Shown one piece after another: positions 1-7,417 of a DNA stretch of 15,227 nt. The position numbers and the translations under genes are program-made. The notes below the pieces were generated by a model. The model worked only from the letters and a program-made list of their open reading frames with translations, was not told the DNA's origin and made no database searches. Source of the DNA: Pseudomonadales bacterium (GTDB lineage Bacteria > Pseudomonadota > Gammaproteobacteria > Pseudomonadales > Azotimanducaceae); the NCBI GenBank assembly GCA_029244465.1, contig JAQWQN010000165.1, positions 1 through 15,227 of the forward strand, in the 5' to 3' direction. Numbering within the stretch: the stretch's first letter is position 1; each line of letters opens with the position of its first letter.

Positions 1-274
1 GTTCGATCACTTTCCCTGCTGCAAACGGATCGTTTGGTAAGAGTGCAGGTTCTGGTTGCAGCCGGTCCAGATACCCCGCGATCGCGAGGGATTCGGACAT
101 GTACTGGCCATCAACGCCAATGGAAGGCATCTTGCCCATTGGTGTGCGCGCGAGATTGTCGTCCTCTTGTGTTGGTGGTGCTTTAACTTCTTCGAAGTCG
201 ACGCCTTTTTCGATGAGCAACGCCTTTACAAGACTGTAGTAGTTGCTCATTTTCAGTCCATATAGCTGGATCAT
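1..274 (-). CDS. Glutathione S-transferase family protein, N-terminal part (runs off the left edge)
   Basis: The minus strand is open from an ATG at 274 to the window edge, giving the first 91 residues. They begin MIQLYGLKMSNYYSLVKALL and fit the thioredoxin-like N-terminal domain of glutathione S-transferases: a beta-alpha-beta start, a cis-proline in GKMPSI (Pro50), and the SES motif at 60-62 before a helix (LAIAGYLDRL) that in the family holds the gamma-glutamyl part of glutathione. The helical C-terminal domain, which would set substrate specificity, lies outside the window. The start is supported by a purine-rich GGGGAAAG just upstream. The usual role is conjugation or reduction of electrophiles with glutathione in the cytoplasm; no specific substrate can be read from this fragment. 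It diverges from the sirtuin gene across about 75 bp. Fold assignment is fairly sure, function only general. Confidence 0.8.
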   Translation of the reverse strand, partial: MIQLYGLKMSNYYSLVKALLIEKGVDFEEVKAPPTQEDDNLARTPMGKMPSIGVDGQYMSESLAIAGYLDRLQPEPALLPNDPFAAGKVIE

Positions 275-311
275 TTCTTTCCCCTGTGAATGTATCCTGT
301 AGATTGTGGGT

Positions 312-341
312 TTGAATTGTGAATTTGTATACTTTGATAAT
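312..341 (+). promoter_or_regulatory. Candidate sigma70-like promoter for the sirtuin gene
   Basis: TTGAAT at 312-317 and GATAAT at 336-341 are separated by 18 bp. A transcript starting about 7 nt after the -10 element would begin at 348-350, at or next to the GTG start codon at 350. This would make the sirtuin mRNA leaderless, in line with the absence of any Shine-Dalgarno sequence there. Inferred from sequence match only. Confidence 0.35.
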
Positions 342-349
342 AAAATAGT

Positions 350-1171
350 GTGATTGAGGCGTTAACAGAGGCGCTGGCCTCTCACGACAGACTACTCGTC
401 TTGACTGGTGCGGGTTGCAGCACGTCTTCAGGTATCGGGGACTATCGTGACGAGTACGGTGAATGGAAACGGCGTCCCCCGGTGCAGCACAGAGACTTTG
501 TTGAGCACCTAAGTTGGCGCCAACGTTACTGGGCACGGTCGCAGGTTGGCTACCCAGAGTTTTGTCAAGCCCGTCCCAATCGGGCACATGATTATCTTGC
601 CGCGTGGGAAGCACAGGGCTGGGTGACCGGCATCATCACGCAGAATGTCGATCGCCTCCATCAAGCGGCGGGTAGTCGGCGCGTGATAGATCTGCATGGT
701 CGACTGGATGAGGTCTTATGCCTTGGTTGCAAGCGCGTCACCGCACGCGAAGAACTTCAGCCATGGCTGGAGGTCAAAAACCCACAGATAACGCAAATGG
801 GCCATAAAGCGATCATGGCGCCTGATGGGGATGCCGATCTTGAAAGTGAGGCGTTCACCTCTTACACCGTCCCGCAGTGCACTTTCTGTACAGGGACGCT
901 TAAACCCAACGTAGTGTTTTATGGCGATGGCGTGCCGAAAGATCGGGTCGAGCTTGCCTACCGGTGGGTAGCTGCAAGCTCAGTGCTCCTTGTGGTGGGT
1001 AGTTCTCTTATGGTTTTTTCAAGCTTTAGGTTTGTCCGTAAGGCGGTAGAACTGGGCATCCCGGTCTATGCAATCAATCGGGGTAAGACCCGGGGCGATG
1101 AACTCTTTGCCAACAAAGTGGACGCTGACTGCGTCAACGCCCTGCGTGCCATCGACAATGCTTTGCCCTGA
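350..1171 (+). CDS. Sir2-family NAD-dependent protein deacylase (class II, SIRT4-like)
   Basis: The 273-residue protein is a complete sirtuin, about the usual bacterial length. Visible motifs in order: the NAD-binding GAG motif (residues 20-22, within TGAGCSTSSGIGDYRD), TQNVD at 97-101, the catalytic-type His116 in LHG, a four-cysteine zinc site (C124, C127, C177, C180), NVVFYGDGVP around 187-196, GSS at 217-219 and NRG at 243-245. Sirtuins use NAD+ to remove acyl groups from lysine, giving nicotinamide and O-acyl-ADP-ribose. The GAGCST and DYRDEYG signatures point to the SIRT4-like class, whose members act on bulkier acyl groups or have weak deacetylase activity. The usual SGIPDYRD is SGIGDYRD here. 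The start is a GTG 17 residues before the NAD motif, with an in-frame stop at 341-343, so no longer form exists. No Shine-Dalgarno is visible. It converges on the flavin monooxygenase with 23 bp between stops. Target proteins are unknown. Confidence 0.93.
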   Translation: MIEALTEALASHDRLLVLTGAGCSTSSGIGDYRDEYGEWKRRPPVQHRDFVEHLSWRQRYWARSQVGYPEFCQARPNRAHDYLAAWEAQGWVTGIITQNVDRLHQAAGSRRVIDLHGRLDEVLCLGCKRVTAREELQPWLEVKNPQITQMGHKAIMAPDGDADLESEAFTSYTVPQCTFCTGTLKPNVVFYGDGVPKDRVELAYRWVAASSVLLVVGSSLMVFSSFRFVRKAVELGIPVYAINRGKTRGDELFANKVDADCVNALRAIDNALP

Positions 1172-1194
1172 AACGGCACAGCTGGTGTTTGAGT

Positions 1195-2286
1195 TTAGGC
1201 GGCCCAACGAGTTCTATTCGTTGTCGGTATGTCCTTCAAACGAGGCATTACTTCAGATGCGAAACACTTCATGTTTCTTTCGGCTTCGTCGTAAGGCATG
1301 CCTGCATACGAGAACACGCCCACGAAGGCTTCTGCACCAATACGCTCGGCATTCGAGACGATCGTGTCGCAGCATTGATCAGGATCCCCCCAAACTTGTA
1401 AGTTCAAAAAGAATTCCACAGCGCTTTCGACTCCCTGAGATTGAATGCTCTCGGCAAACCGGCCGTAATACTCGTACCCTTTCTGTCCTTTCAAGTGATC
1501 TTCGTGGAACCGGTAGTGATCCAGGACGGTTTGCCAATAACCTCCGATGTATTTGACCGCTTGTTCACGTGCGCGGGCAAGATCCGGGTCGCACATAACC
1601 CAGCCAGCCATAACGGGGGCGGGCGGATCTTCTGAGCGGATATCGCGATACGCTTTGCGATAAGACTCGATTTCGGACTCAACGTCATCCCAAGGTTTTT
1701 GTGGGATGACTAATAACCCGAGACCCAATCGAGCCATGATCTCGACGGATTCCGGGGAGACTGCAGCGGCATAGGTGCGTCCCTTGAACGTCGCCAGTGG
1801 TGCAGGTCGAATATCGACTCGAGGTTGACGGATATGTTCGCCTTGGTACTCGCAATAGCCTGTTTCCAAGCCATCAAGCACCATTTCAGCACTTTCAACA
1901 AATCTGGGTCTGGAGTCCTGCATGTCTTGCCGGAAACCGTCGAATTCAACTCGGCCGGCACCTCTCCCGAGCCCGAGAATCAGGCGGCCGTTGGACAAGT
2001 TGTCGAGCACGGATACCTGTTCCGCGACTCTGAGTGGATCATGCCAAGGCAGGACGACGACCATGGTCCCCAGTTTTATGTCCTTGGTTTTCCCGGCCAT
2101 ATAGGTGAGAAATTGGAGGGGATCAGGACACATCGTATAGTCAGTAAAGTGATGCTCGACCGTCCAAACGGAGTCGAAACCAAGTGGTTCGACCATCTCT
2201 GCCAATCGCACCTCTTGTTGATAGACGTCAGCGTCCGTGGTGTGTTTGCCTGTGTTCTGAAATATCGCTGCTGAGCCTACGTGCAT
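1195..2286 (-). CDS. LLM-class (luciferase-like) flavin-dependent oxidoreductase
   Basis: A 363-residue protein of the bacterial luciferase-like monooxygenase superfamily, a TIM-barrel fold using reduced FMN or F420 in the cytoplasm. Diagnostic parts: an N-terminal strand (MHVGSAAIFQ), LGFDSVWTVEHHF with the family's EHHF at 44-47, the LGTMVVVLPWHDPLRVAEQ strand and helix at 72-90, and NGRLILGLGRG at 99-109. Length is normal for the family. The ATG at 2286 follows a strong Shine-Dalgarno (AGAGGGGG). Typical reactions are oxidation of aldehydes, alkanes, sulfonates or amines; nothing here fixes the substrate. No flavin reductase gene is adjacent, so reduced flavin would come from elsewhere. 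It is transcribed alone, divergent from the paired exported-protein genes and convergent with the sirtuin. F420 use is less likely in a gammaproteobacterium, so FMN is the better guess. Confidence 0.88.
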   Translation of the reverse strand: MHVGSAAIFQNTGKHTTDADVYQQEVRLAEMVEPLGFDSVWTVEHHFTDYTMCPDPLQFLTYMAGKTKDIKLGTMVVVLPWHDPLRVAEQVSVLDNLSNGRLILGLGRGAGRVEFDGFRQDMQDSRPRFVESAEMVLDGLETGYCEYQGEHIRQPRVDIRPAPLATFKGRTYAAAVSPESVEIMARLGLGLLVIPQKPWDDVESEIESYRKAYRDIRSEDPPAPVMAGWVMCDPDLARAREQAVKYIGGYWQTVLDHYRFHEDHLKGQKGYEYYGRFAESIQSQGVESAVEFFLNLQVWGDPDQCCDTIVSNAERIGAEAFVGVFSYAGMPYDEAERNMKCFASEVMPRLKDIPTTNRTRWAA

Positions 2287-2382
2287 GGCTTACCCCCTCT
2301 TTGCGTAAGTAGTCGGTCTAACATACGCCAACGAAACAAATAAGGCACACGCGTGAGCATAGAAAAAACCGACCAGTTGGCC

Positions 2383-2433
2383 TATACATTGTCCAAAGAG
2401 AGGCAGAAACTCTTTTTTGTAACGGTCACGAGG
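2383..2433 (+). promoter_or_regulatory. Candidate -10 element and ribosome binding site for the first exported-protein gene
   Basis: TATACA at 2383-2388 is a good -10 match and would start a transcript near 2395. No convincing -35 is seen. CGAGG at 2429-2433 lies 6 nt before the GTG at 2440. Together these favour the start at 2440, since a transcript beginning near 2395 could not use the upstream in-frame GTG at 2353, although that codon also has a weak AAGG before it. Confidence 0.3.
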
Positions 2434-2439
2434 CGCCCT

Positions 2440-2871
2440 GTGAAGACAATTTCGAGAACGGCTAGCGCTCTGGCGTTAATTGCAGCAAGCGCGGTATGGT
2501 CTGAAACGACGCCATCTGCGGCTGCCATTATATTTGATAAGCCCCTGACTGAAGAGACGCCTGAGACGTTGCAGTGTGTAGCAACGCGCGCAATACGATC
2601 CATAGCAATCGTTAGCGAAGAGCTGGTGGTTGTGCATGGCTCCCACAACCGTCATTGGATCAATCGCTTGTTGCACAAATGCGCAGGCTTGAACGATGAC
2701 ATGGTTTTGAAATTGGAGCCATGGGGGGCGAGAGTCTGTAAAAACAGCCGATTTGAGGCGCGTGATCGATTCTATGACGCTCCTTTCGCCGTTAGTTGTC
2801 GTTGGGGAGGATTTGAGCCAGCAGCACCCGAACAGGTTGCGATGATCAAAAGTGAGTTAGGTAAATTATGA
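2440..2871 (+). CDS. Small exported four-cysteine protein, DUF6491-like (first of a tandem pair)
   Basis: Function unknown. With a GTG start at 2440 the protein is 143 residues: a signal peptide (MKTISRTASALALIAASAVW, likely cut near residues 20-29) and a mature part with cysteines at 46, 81, 100 and 120. The pattern of a Cys followed by a basic strand, KCAGL, VLKLEPWGARVC, a further Cys and a final EQVAMIKSEL helix matches the neighbouring gene closely and resembles the DUF6491 family of proteobacterial exported proteins. The open frame extends back to a GTG at 2353, but that start would put about 30 extra charged residues before the signal peptide; the CGAGG 6 nt before 2440 and the -10-like TATACA at 2383 also favour 2440. 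The last four bases overlap the next start (ATGA), indicating translational coupling. The four cysteines probably form two disulfides in the periplasm. No lipobox is seen. Confidence 0.72.
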   Translation: MKTISRTASALALIAASAVWSETTPSAAAIIFDKPLTEETPETLQCVATRAIRSIAIVSEELVVVHGSHNRHWINRLLHKCAGLNDDMVLKLEPWGARVCKNSRFEARDRFYDAPFAVSCRWGGFEPAAPEQVAMIKSELGKL

Positions 2872-3365
2872 ATTTATGGCCCGCGATACTAATTGTTGTT
2901 TTTTCAATTGCGAACTTAATTTTCAACGGGACGTTGGTCTATGCAGATGCTGCGGTTGAAAAAACCGCGACGGACCAGGCAATACTTACAGTGGATGAGA
3001 TCCTGAACCGAGACCCTGATCTAGAGGACTATGTCGTGTCGCAGCGATGCATTCATCGGAACAGTATTCGGCGTACCGAAGTACTGGACGAACGCCACGT
3101 TGCTGTCCAAGTCTCTCGCGACGAATATTATATCGTGCAATTCAAACATCGTTGTCCGGGTATGCGTCGCGGCAATCCCGTTATGCTCGAGACGCGCAGC
3201 ACTAGGCTGTGTAAGCATGATTCTTTGCGCCCATTAGAAGACTGGGGTGGCGCAATGCGGCCCGGCGTTCGCTGTCTGATTCCTGAGTTTCAGAGCGTGA
3301 CGAAGGAACAATTGCTGCATCTCAAAGACTCTCTAAAAGCTGAGCGGCGCAAGAAAAAAGTATAG
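2868..3365 (+). CDS. Small exported four-cysteine protein, DUF6491-like (second of a tandem pair)
   Basis: Function unknown. The 165-residue protein starts with a hydrophobic signal (MNLWPAILIVVFSIANLIFN), likely cleaved after VYA at residue 26. The mature part carries cysteines at 61, 96, 115 and 136, in RCIHRNSIRRTEV, HRCPGM, RLCKHD and GVRCLIPEF, and ends in a lysine-rich tail. The RC...RCPGM...RLC...GVRC pattern is typical of DUF6491 proteins as I know them. Cysteine spacing (35, 19, 21) nearly equals that of the upstream gene (35, 19, 20), so the two are diverged duplicates. The ATG overlaps the previous stop as ATGA, and a TTAGG six nt upstream can serve as ribosome binding site. Both proteins should be soluble in the periplasm or loosely attached to the inner membrane. 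No terminator with a T-run was seen after the stop. Confidence 0.78.
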   Translation: MNLWPAILIVVFSIANLIFNGTLVYADAAVEKTATDQAILTVDEILNRDPDLEDYVVSQRCIHRNSIRRTEVLDERHVAVQVSRDEYYIVQFKHRCPGMRRGNPVMLETRSTRLCKHDSLRPLEDWGGAMRPGVRCLIPEFQSVTKEQLLHLKDSLKAERRKKKV

Positions 3366-3679
3366 AGTGACCTGGAGCGTGAGGTGAGTGGCTAACGTGA
3401 GATTTCCGCTAAGGCCTCCGCCAAGCTAGCCCGCTCGGGCAACGTGCCGTCGGACCGGGTTCGTGAGCGATTTTCCGATCGTGCTAACGCCTATGCGACA
3501 TCCAAAGTCAATGTTCCTGCTGTAATCTGCCGGATAGGCTACTTGCGCACGGAAAAGTGACGGTCACCAGAGCCCGCCGGTGGCGCCGGAGACACGGAGA
3601 GTTCAGCGCATCGTCTCTGGCGAGACAATCTGGATTACTCGACCTATTCGACTGGGTACTTGTGTTAACTTAACGCCCC
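3366..3679. other. Gene-poor stretch between convergent genes
   Basis: No recognisable gene on either strand. A frame of about 55 codons without stops runs on the plus strand to a TGA near 3560 but has no good start, ribosome site or familiar motif. Small dyads are present: GTGAC-G-GTCAC at 3557-3567, GTCTC-TGGC-GAGAC at 3613-3626, and GTTAA-C-TTAAC at 3664-3674 right after the carboxylase stop. The second could fold in RNA from either strand, but none has a following T-run, so no intrinsic terminator can be called. It may be decayed coding sequence or a 3' region shared by the two converging units. Confidence 0.4.
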
Positions 3680-6600
3680 CTACCAGGCATCGACACAAGG
3701 CCGCTTTTTGCCAGAGCGTGGCTGTGTTCGCACCGAGCTTAAGAGGCTCGCTACCCACCAGCGGGAATCGGCCGGGTCGATTGTGTCGTCAATACTAAAG
3801 AGATTGGCATTATTTACGGCTTTGCCGACATCGTAGGCCCGCGCCACCATTTCTTCGTATTTCTCTAGTCGCTCATCTGCATCTTCGATCGCTGCTAGTT
3901 CCTTTCGGTAACCTAGCTTAACTGAGCCTTCAAGGCCCATGCCACCAAACTCCCCCGTCGGCCAGGAGACTGTGAAAAAGGGTGTTTTGTAACTCCCGCC
4001 TGCCATCGCGATAGCGCCCAAGCCGTAGGCCTTGCGAATGACAATGGTAAAAAACGGTACCGTTAGATTCGCGCCGACGATGAACATTCGACTCGAGTGC
4101 CGGACCAATGCGGTGTGCTCGATTTCAGGGCCAACCATGATCCCGGGCGTATCGCATAGGTAGAGAAGTGGAATATCAAATGCATCACACAACTGCATGA
4201 ACCTGGCACCTTTATCAGCTGCGTTTGAGTCGATAGCACCGCCGAGATGGTGAGGGTTGTTAGCGATGACGCCAACGGGTTTGCCTTCGATGCGCACGAG
4301 TGAAGTGATCATGCCATGCCCAAATTCCGGCCTGATCTCGAGTACTGAATCGACGTCGGCGATGGTCTCGATGACGTCTCTAATGGCGTAAACGCGCAAT
4401 CGGTTTTCTGGCACGATCTGGCGCATCTCGCGTTGATCGTGCGTTTCATATGCCGTTGTTGCGCCCTGGAAATATGATAGGTACTTTTGCGCGATTGCGA
4501 CGGCTTCTTGTTCATCTTCCACGAGAAGATCGATGACCCCACTTGCGACCTGTACGGAAGTGGGCCCGATGTCTTCGGGCGCGAAGATGCCGAGGCCGCC
4601 ACCTTCGATCATCGCGGGGCCGCCCATGCCGATATTTGATCCCTTGGTCGCGATGATGACGTCGCAGCAGCCAAGCAGCGAGGCGTTACCGGCAAAACAG
4701 CGCCCAGTTGTGATGCCCACCATCGGGACCAGCCCGGACAGAGTTGCGAAACGGGCAAAGGTCCGAGAACCCATGCCTAAACCATCTGTATCACCAGGTC
4801 GGCCGCCACCCCCTTCCGCAAAGATGACCATGGGCATTTTACCGTTGCTGGCGATGTCTATCATACGATCGGTTTTGCGGTGGTTTTGTGCGCCCTGGGT
4901 CCCGGCGAGTACCGTGTAGTCGTAAGACATGACCACGCAGCGATTGTCGGGGTCGGCAAAGTCTTGGCGGTTGATGGCGCCAACCCCAACAACCATGCCG
5001 TCTGCTGGACTCATGTCCATGAGGTGTTCAATCGAGTGGCGTCGTCGTTGCGCGGCGATGACAAGAGAGCCGTACTCGACAAACGTGTTGTCATCGCAAA
5101 GATCAAGGATGTTTTCTCTCGCGGTACGCAGTCCTTTGCCATGTCTTTTCGAGACAGCAGCCGGTCGGTTTTGGTCGAGGGTCTTGGCATGTCGATCGTA
5201 TGACTCTTGCAAATCTGGGCGGATATAGTCGAGGTCGATTTTTGCTTGTTCGATGCTCTGCGTTACCGAGACGTCGCCTTCTTCCAGCAATATGAGCGTA
5301 TGCCCTTCCCAGATCGCGTCCGCTGCTGCGACATTGACGCTGAGAACCTTGCCGCCGACAACGGCTCTAATCTCATGTTCCATTTTCATGGATTCCATGA
5401 TTGCCAGGATCTGACCAGCTTGGACTTCGTCACCGACGCCAGTTTCTATGCTGACGATGGTACCCTGTAATGGTGAGGTGATAGGGACCGTGCCTTCTGG
5501 GGTGTCGACTGTATCTTCGACTTTCGCGCTCGGCGTGATTTGTGCCTGGCCAAAGTCGAGGACTGCGAGGGGGTTGTTCGCATCGATCTGCGCGCCTGCG
5601 ATATGTGTCTCGCTCTCCCCTGTCGCAAAGTGATTAGATATTCTGCTGTGTCTAACAAGTTCTTCAACATTCTCTTCGATAAAAGTTGTTGCGACGTTTC
5701 CCAATGCTATGTCTTCGTGAGATAGCAGTGCTTGAAGAAAGCCGATGTTGGTGTCGGCGCCAGTGATTCGAAACTCCGCCAGAGCTCTCTTTGCTTTTCT
5801 GTTTAATGCGGCCAGGTCGCCCACTCGCGAGCTGACGACTACCTTAGCAAGCAGTGAGTCATATCTAGGGCTGGTCGTATAGCCCGTGTAGCCGAAAGTG
5901 TCGACCCGTATGCCAGGGCCGCCGGGAATGTCAAAGTGTTGCAACTGCCCTCCCGATGGTATGACGTCGCCTGCTTCGTTAATCGTTTCCAGATTAACGC
6001 GTGCTTGCACGGCGAGCCCCTGTGGTGTGATTGAACGAGTAATTCCTTGATCTGCCAGGGTAATGCCTTGAGCGATCTGAAGTTGCATAGCAACGAGATC
6101 GGTCTGTGTCACTTCTTCGGTGACCGTATGTTCCACTTGTAGCCTGGGATTTGCTTCAATGAAGGCATACTGCCCTGGGTCCTTGCCATTTAACAAAAAT
6201 TCGAATGTCCCGAGACTTTGATAGTCGACGCTTGCCGCTAGGCGTTCGGCTGCGGTGATAATCTTCCTGCGTATCTCATTCGATAGATTCGGCGCTGGTG
6301 CAAACTCGAGAATTTTTTGGTGCCGACGTTGCAGGCTACAGTCGCGCTCGCCGAGGTTAATGATGCGTTCGCCGTCACCGACAATTTGAACCTCGATATG
6401 TCGTGGGTTTGGCATAAACTCTTCGCAATAGACGCCATCATTGTCGAATGCGGCCAGGGCTTCACTTTGGCAACGGGCATAGGCTTCGGCGATCTCGCCC
6501 ATGGCGTTTACGACTCGCATGCCGCGACCACCACCGCCGCTGAGGGCTTTGATGATTATGCGCGATCCAGGTGCTAGGTCGGCAAAGAAAGCTTCAATTT

Positions 6601-7015
6601 CCGCAACCGTTGATGGCCCCGTGGTGCCTGCGAGTACGGGTACGTCTGTGGCAGCCGCTTGCGCACGCGCCCGTGATTTGTCGCCAAAAAGAGCAAGGGT
6701 TTCTGCCGAAGGACCGATAAATTGGATACCAGCTGCGTCTAACTTGGTTGCAAAATTTGCGTTTTCGGAGAGAAAACCGTAACCCGGGTGCACGGCTGAG
6801 CACCCTGTGTTTAGGGCGGCAGCAACGATGCCCGGGATGTCGAGATAGGCACTAGGGCCGCTGCCCTTAAGGGGATAGGTTTCGTTGCTAACCTGCGTGT
6901 GCAGAGAGTTCGATTCGTCCTCCGCAAATACGCTAACGGTTTCTAACCCAAGGTCCCGGGCAGAACGGTTTATCCGGATCGCAATCTCGCCTCGGTTCGC
7001 GATTAAAAGCTTCAA
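3680..7015 (-). CDS. Single-chain multidomain acyl-CoA carboxylase (biotin carboxylase, biotin carrier and carboxyltransferase fused)
   Basis: The 1111-residue protein carries a whole biotin-dependent carboxylase in one chain. Residues 1-450 are biotin carboxylase: LIANRGEIAIR at the start, the ATP-grasp glycine loop SGGGGRGM (159-166), and EANPRLQVEHTVTE with catalytic-type Arg291. Residues 505-578 are the biotin carrier, with Lys544 in ESMKM as the biotinylation site. From about 600 to 1095 lie both carboxyltransferase halves: AEGGGGRPGDTDG (733-745), CFAGNASLLGCCD (773-785), then CDTPGIMVGPEIEHTALVRHSSRMF (954-978). It uses ATP and bicarbonate to carboxylate the alpha carbon of an acyl-CoA. 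Order and size match the long-chain acyl-CoA carboxylases known from Mycobacterium and Rhodopseudomonas; propionyl- or methylcrotonyl-CoA cannot be excluded. Start is TTG at 7015 with GGAGGGAG upstream and no nearby ATG alternative. The C-terminal GKKRP...DAW tail looks natural. It is transcribed alone; biotin ligase is not in the window. Confidence 0.93.
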   Translation of the reverse strand: MKLLIANRGEIAIRINRSARDLGLETVSVFAEDESNSLHTQVSNETYPLKGSGPSAYLDIPGIVAAALNTGCSAVHPGYGFLSENANFATKLDAAGIQFIGPSAETLALFGDKSRARAQAAATDVPVLAGTTGPSTVAEIEAFFADLAPGSRIIIKALSGGGGRGMRVVNAMGEIAEAYARCQSEALAAFDNDGVYCEEFMPNPRHIEVQIVGDGERIINLGERDCSLQRRHQKILEFAPAPNLSNEIRRKIITAAERLAASVDYQSLGTFEFLLNGKDPGQYAFIEANPRLQVEHTVTEEVTQTDLVAMQLQIAQGITLADQGITRSITPQGLAVQARVNLETINEAGDVIPSGGQLQHFDIPGGPGIRVDTFGYTGYTTSPRYDSLLAKVVVSSRVGDLAALNRKAKRALAEFRITGADTNIGFLQALLSHEDIALGNVATTFIEENVEELVRHSRISNHFATGESETHIAGAQIDANNPLAVLDFGQAQITPSAKVEDTVDTPEGTVPITSPLQGTIVSIETGVGDEVQAGQILAIMESMKMEHEIRAVVGGKVLSVNVAAADAIWEGHTLILLEEGDVSVTQSIEQAKIDLDYIRPDLQESYDRHAKTLDQNRPAAVSKRHGKGLRTARENILDLCDDNTFVEYGSLVIAAQRRRHSIEHLMDMSPADGMVVGVGAINRQDFADPDNRCVVMSYDYTVLAGTQGAQNHRKTDRMIDIASNGKMPMVIFAEGGGGRPGDTDGLGMGSRTFARFATLSGLVPMVGITTGRCFAGNASLLGCCDVIIATKGSNIGMGGPAMIEGGGLGIFAPEDIGPTSVQVASGVIDLLVEDEQEAVAIAQKYLSYFQGATTAYETHDQREMRQIVPENRLRVYAIRDVIETIADVDSVLEIRPEFGHGMITSLVRIEGKPVGVIANNPHHLGGAIDSNAADKGARFMQLCDAFDIPLLYLCDTPGIMVGPEIEHTALVRHSSRMFIVGANLTVPFFTIVIRKAYGLGAIAMAGGSYKTPFFTVSWPTGEFGGMGLEGSVKLGYRKELAAIEDADERLEKYEEMVARAYDVGKAVNNANLFSIDDTIDPADSRWWVASLLSSVRTQPRSGKKRPCVDAW

Positions 7016-7417
7016 TGATTTCTCCCTCCGATACCGTGCCTGTGCACGATTGCTTGATGACTCCGGTCGAGACTCTACCGCGACATAGGCGTTAATTCAG
7101 TATCTGAAGCAGTTTTCTCTAGCGATAACAAGCCCCGTGATCTTGTAGAGAGCTTCATCACGAGTGTCTGTCAGCATAGGTTTGCTGCGAGCAAAAGGAT
7201 TGGCAATGTGTAATTTTCAGGGCGTTAATCAACCTTAGGCCAAAATCGATGACTTGCTGGCAGCTCTCAAAGCATTGAGCAATTGCTACGCAAAAAACGG
7301 CCACTTCTGGTTCGAAACGCAAAACAGCGGCACGCGCTGGTAGCCAGGCTGGTGTAACCAAGGCACAATCTGTTGTCGGGCGTAAGACGAAATAACACTA
7401 AGGTTTCTCGGATCTAG
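7016..7417. other. Gene-poor divergent region between the carboxylase and the MerR-TPR gene
   Basis: About 400 bp holding the leaders of two divergent genes. A 67-codon minus-strand frame (7158-7361, TTG start) has no ribosome site and no familiar motif, so I do not call it. Short symmetric elements are TTTGCT-GCG-AGCAAA at 7181-7195 and a 10-bp palindrome AGCAATTGCT near 7278-7287. MerR-type proteins often bind dyads in such regions and control themselves, so these are candidate operator sites, but that is only inference. No confident -35/-10 pair was found on either strand. Confidence 0.35.

Noticed and set aside
1068..1556. 162-codon plus-strand frame spanning the sirtuin end and the flavin monooxygenase
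   Set aside because: It overlaps two well-supported genes in other frames and shows no family resemblance.
2353..2439. GTG 2353 as start of the first four-cysteine protein
   Set aside because: It would place a long charged stretch before the signal peptide; GTG 2440 has GAGG at 6 nt and follows a -10-like element. Not excluded fully, since AAGG precedes 2353.
4533..5228. Plus-strand open frames inside the carboxylase gene
   Set aside because: Antisense shadows of a strongly conserved coding region; compositions reflect the complement of the real gene.
7309..7320. tRNA T-loop-like GGTTCGAAACGC
   Set aside because: The flanking bases do not form the 5-bp T stem or any cloverleaf.
7158..7361. 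67-codon minus-strand frame in the intergenic region
   Set aside because: TTG start, no ribosome site, no motif and no sign of selection visible; likely chance.
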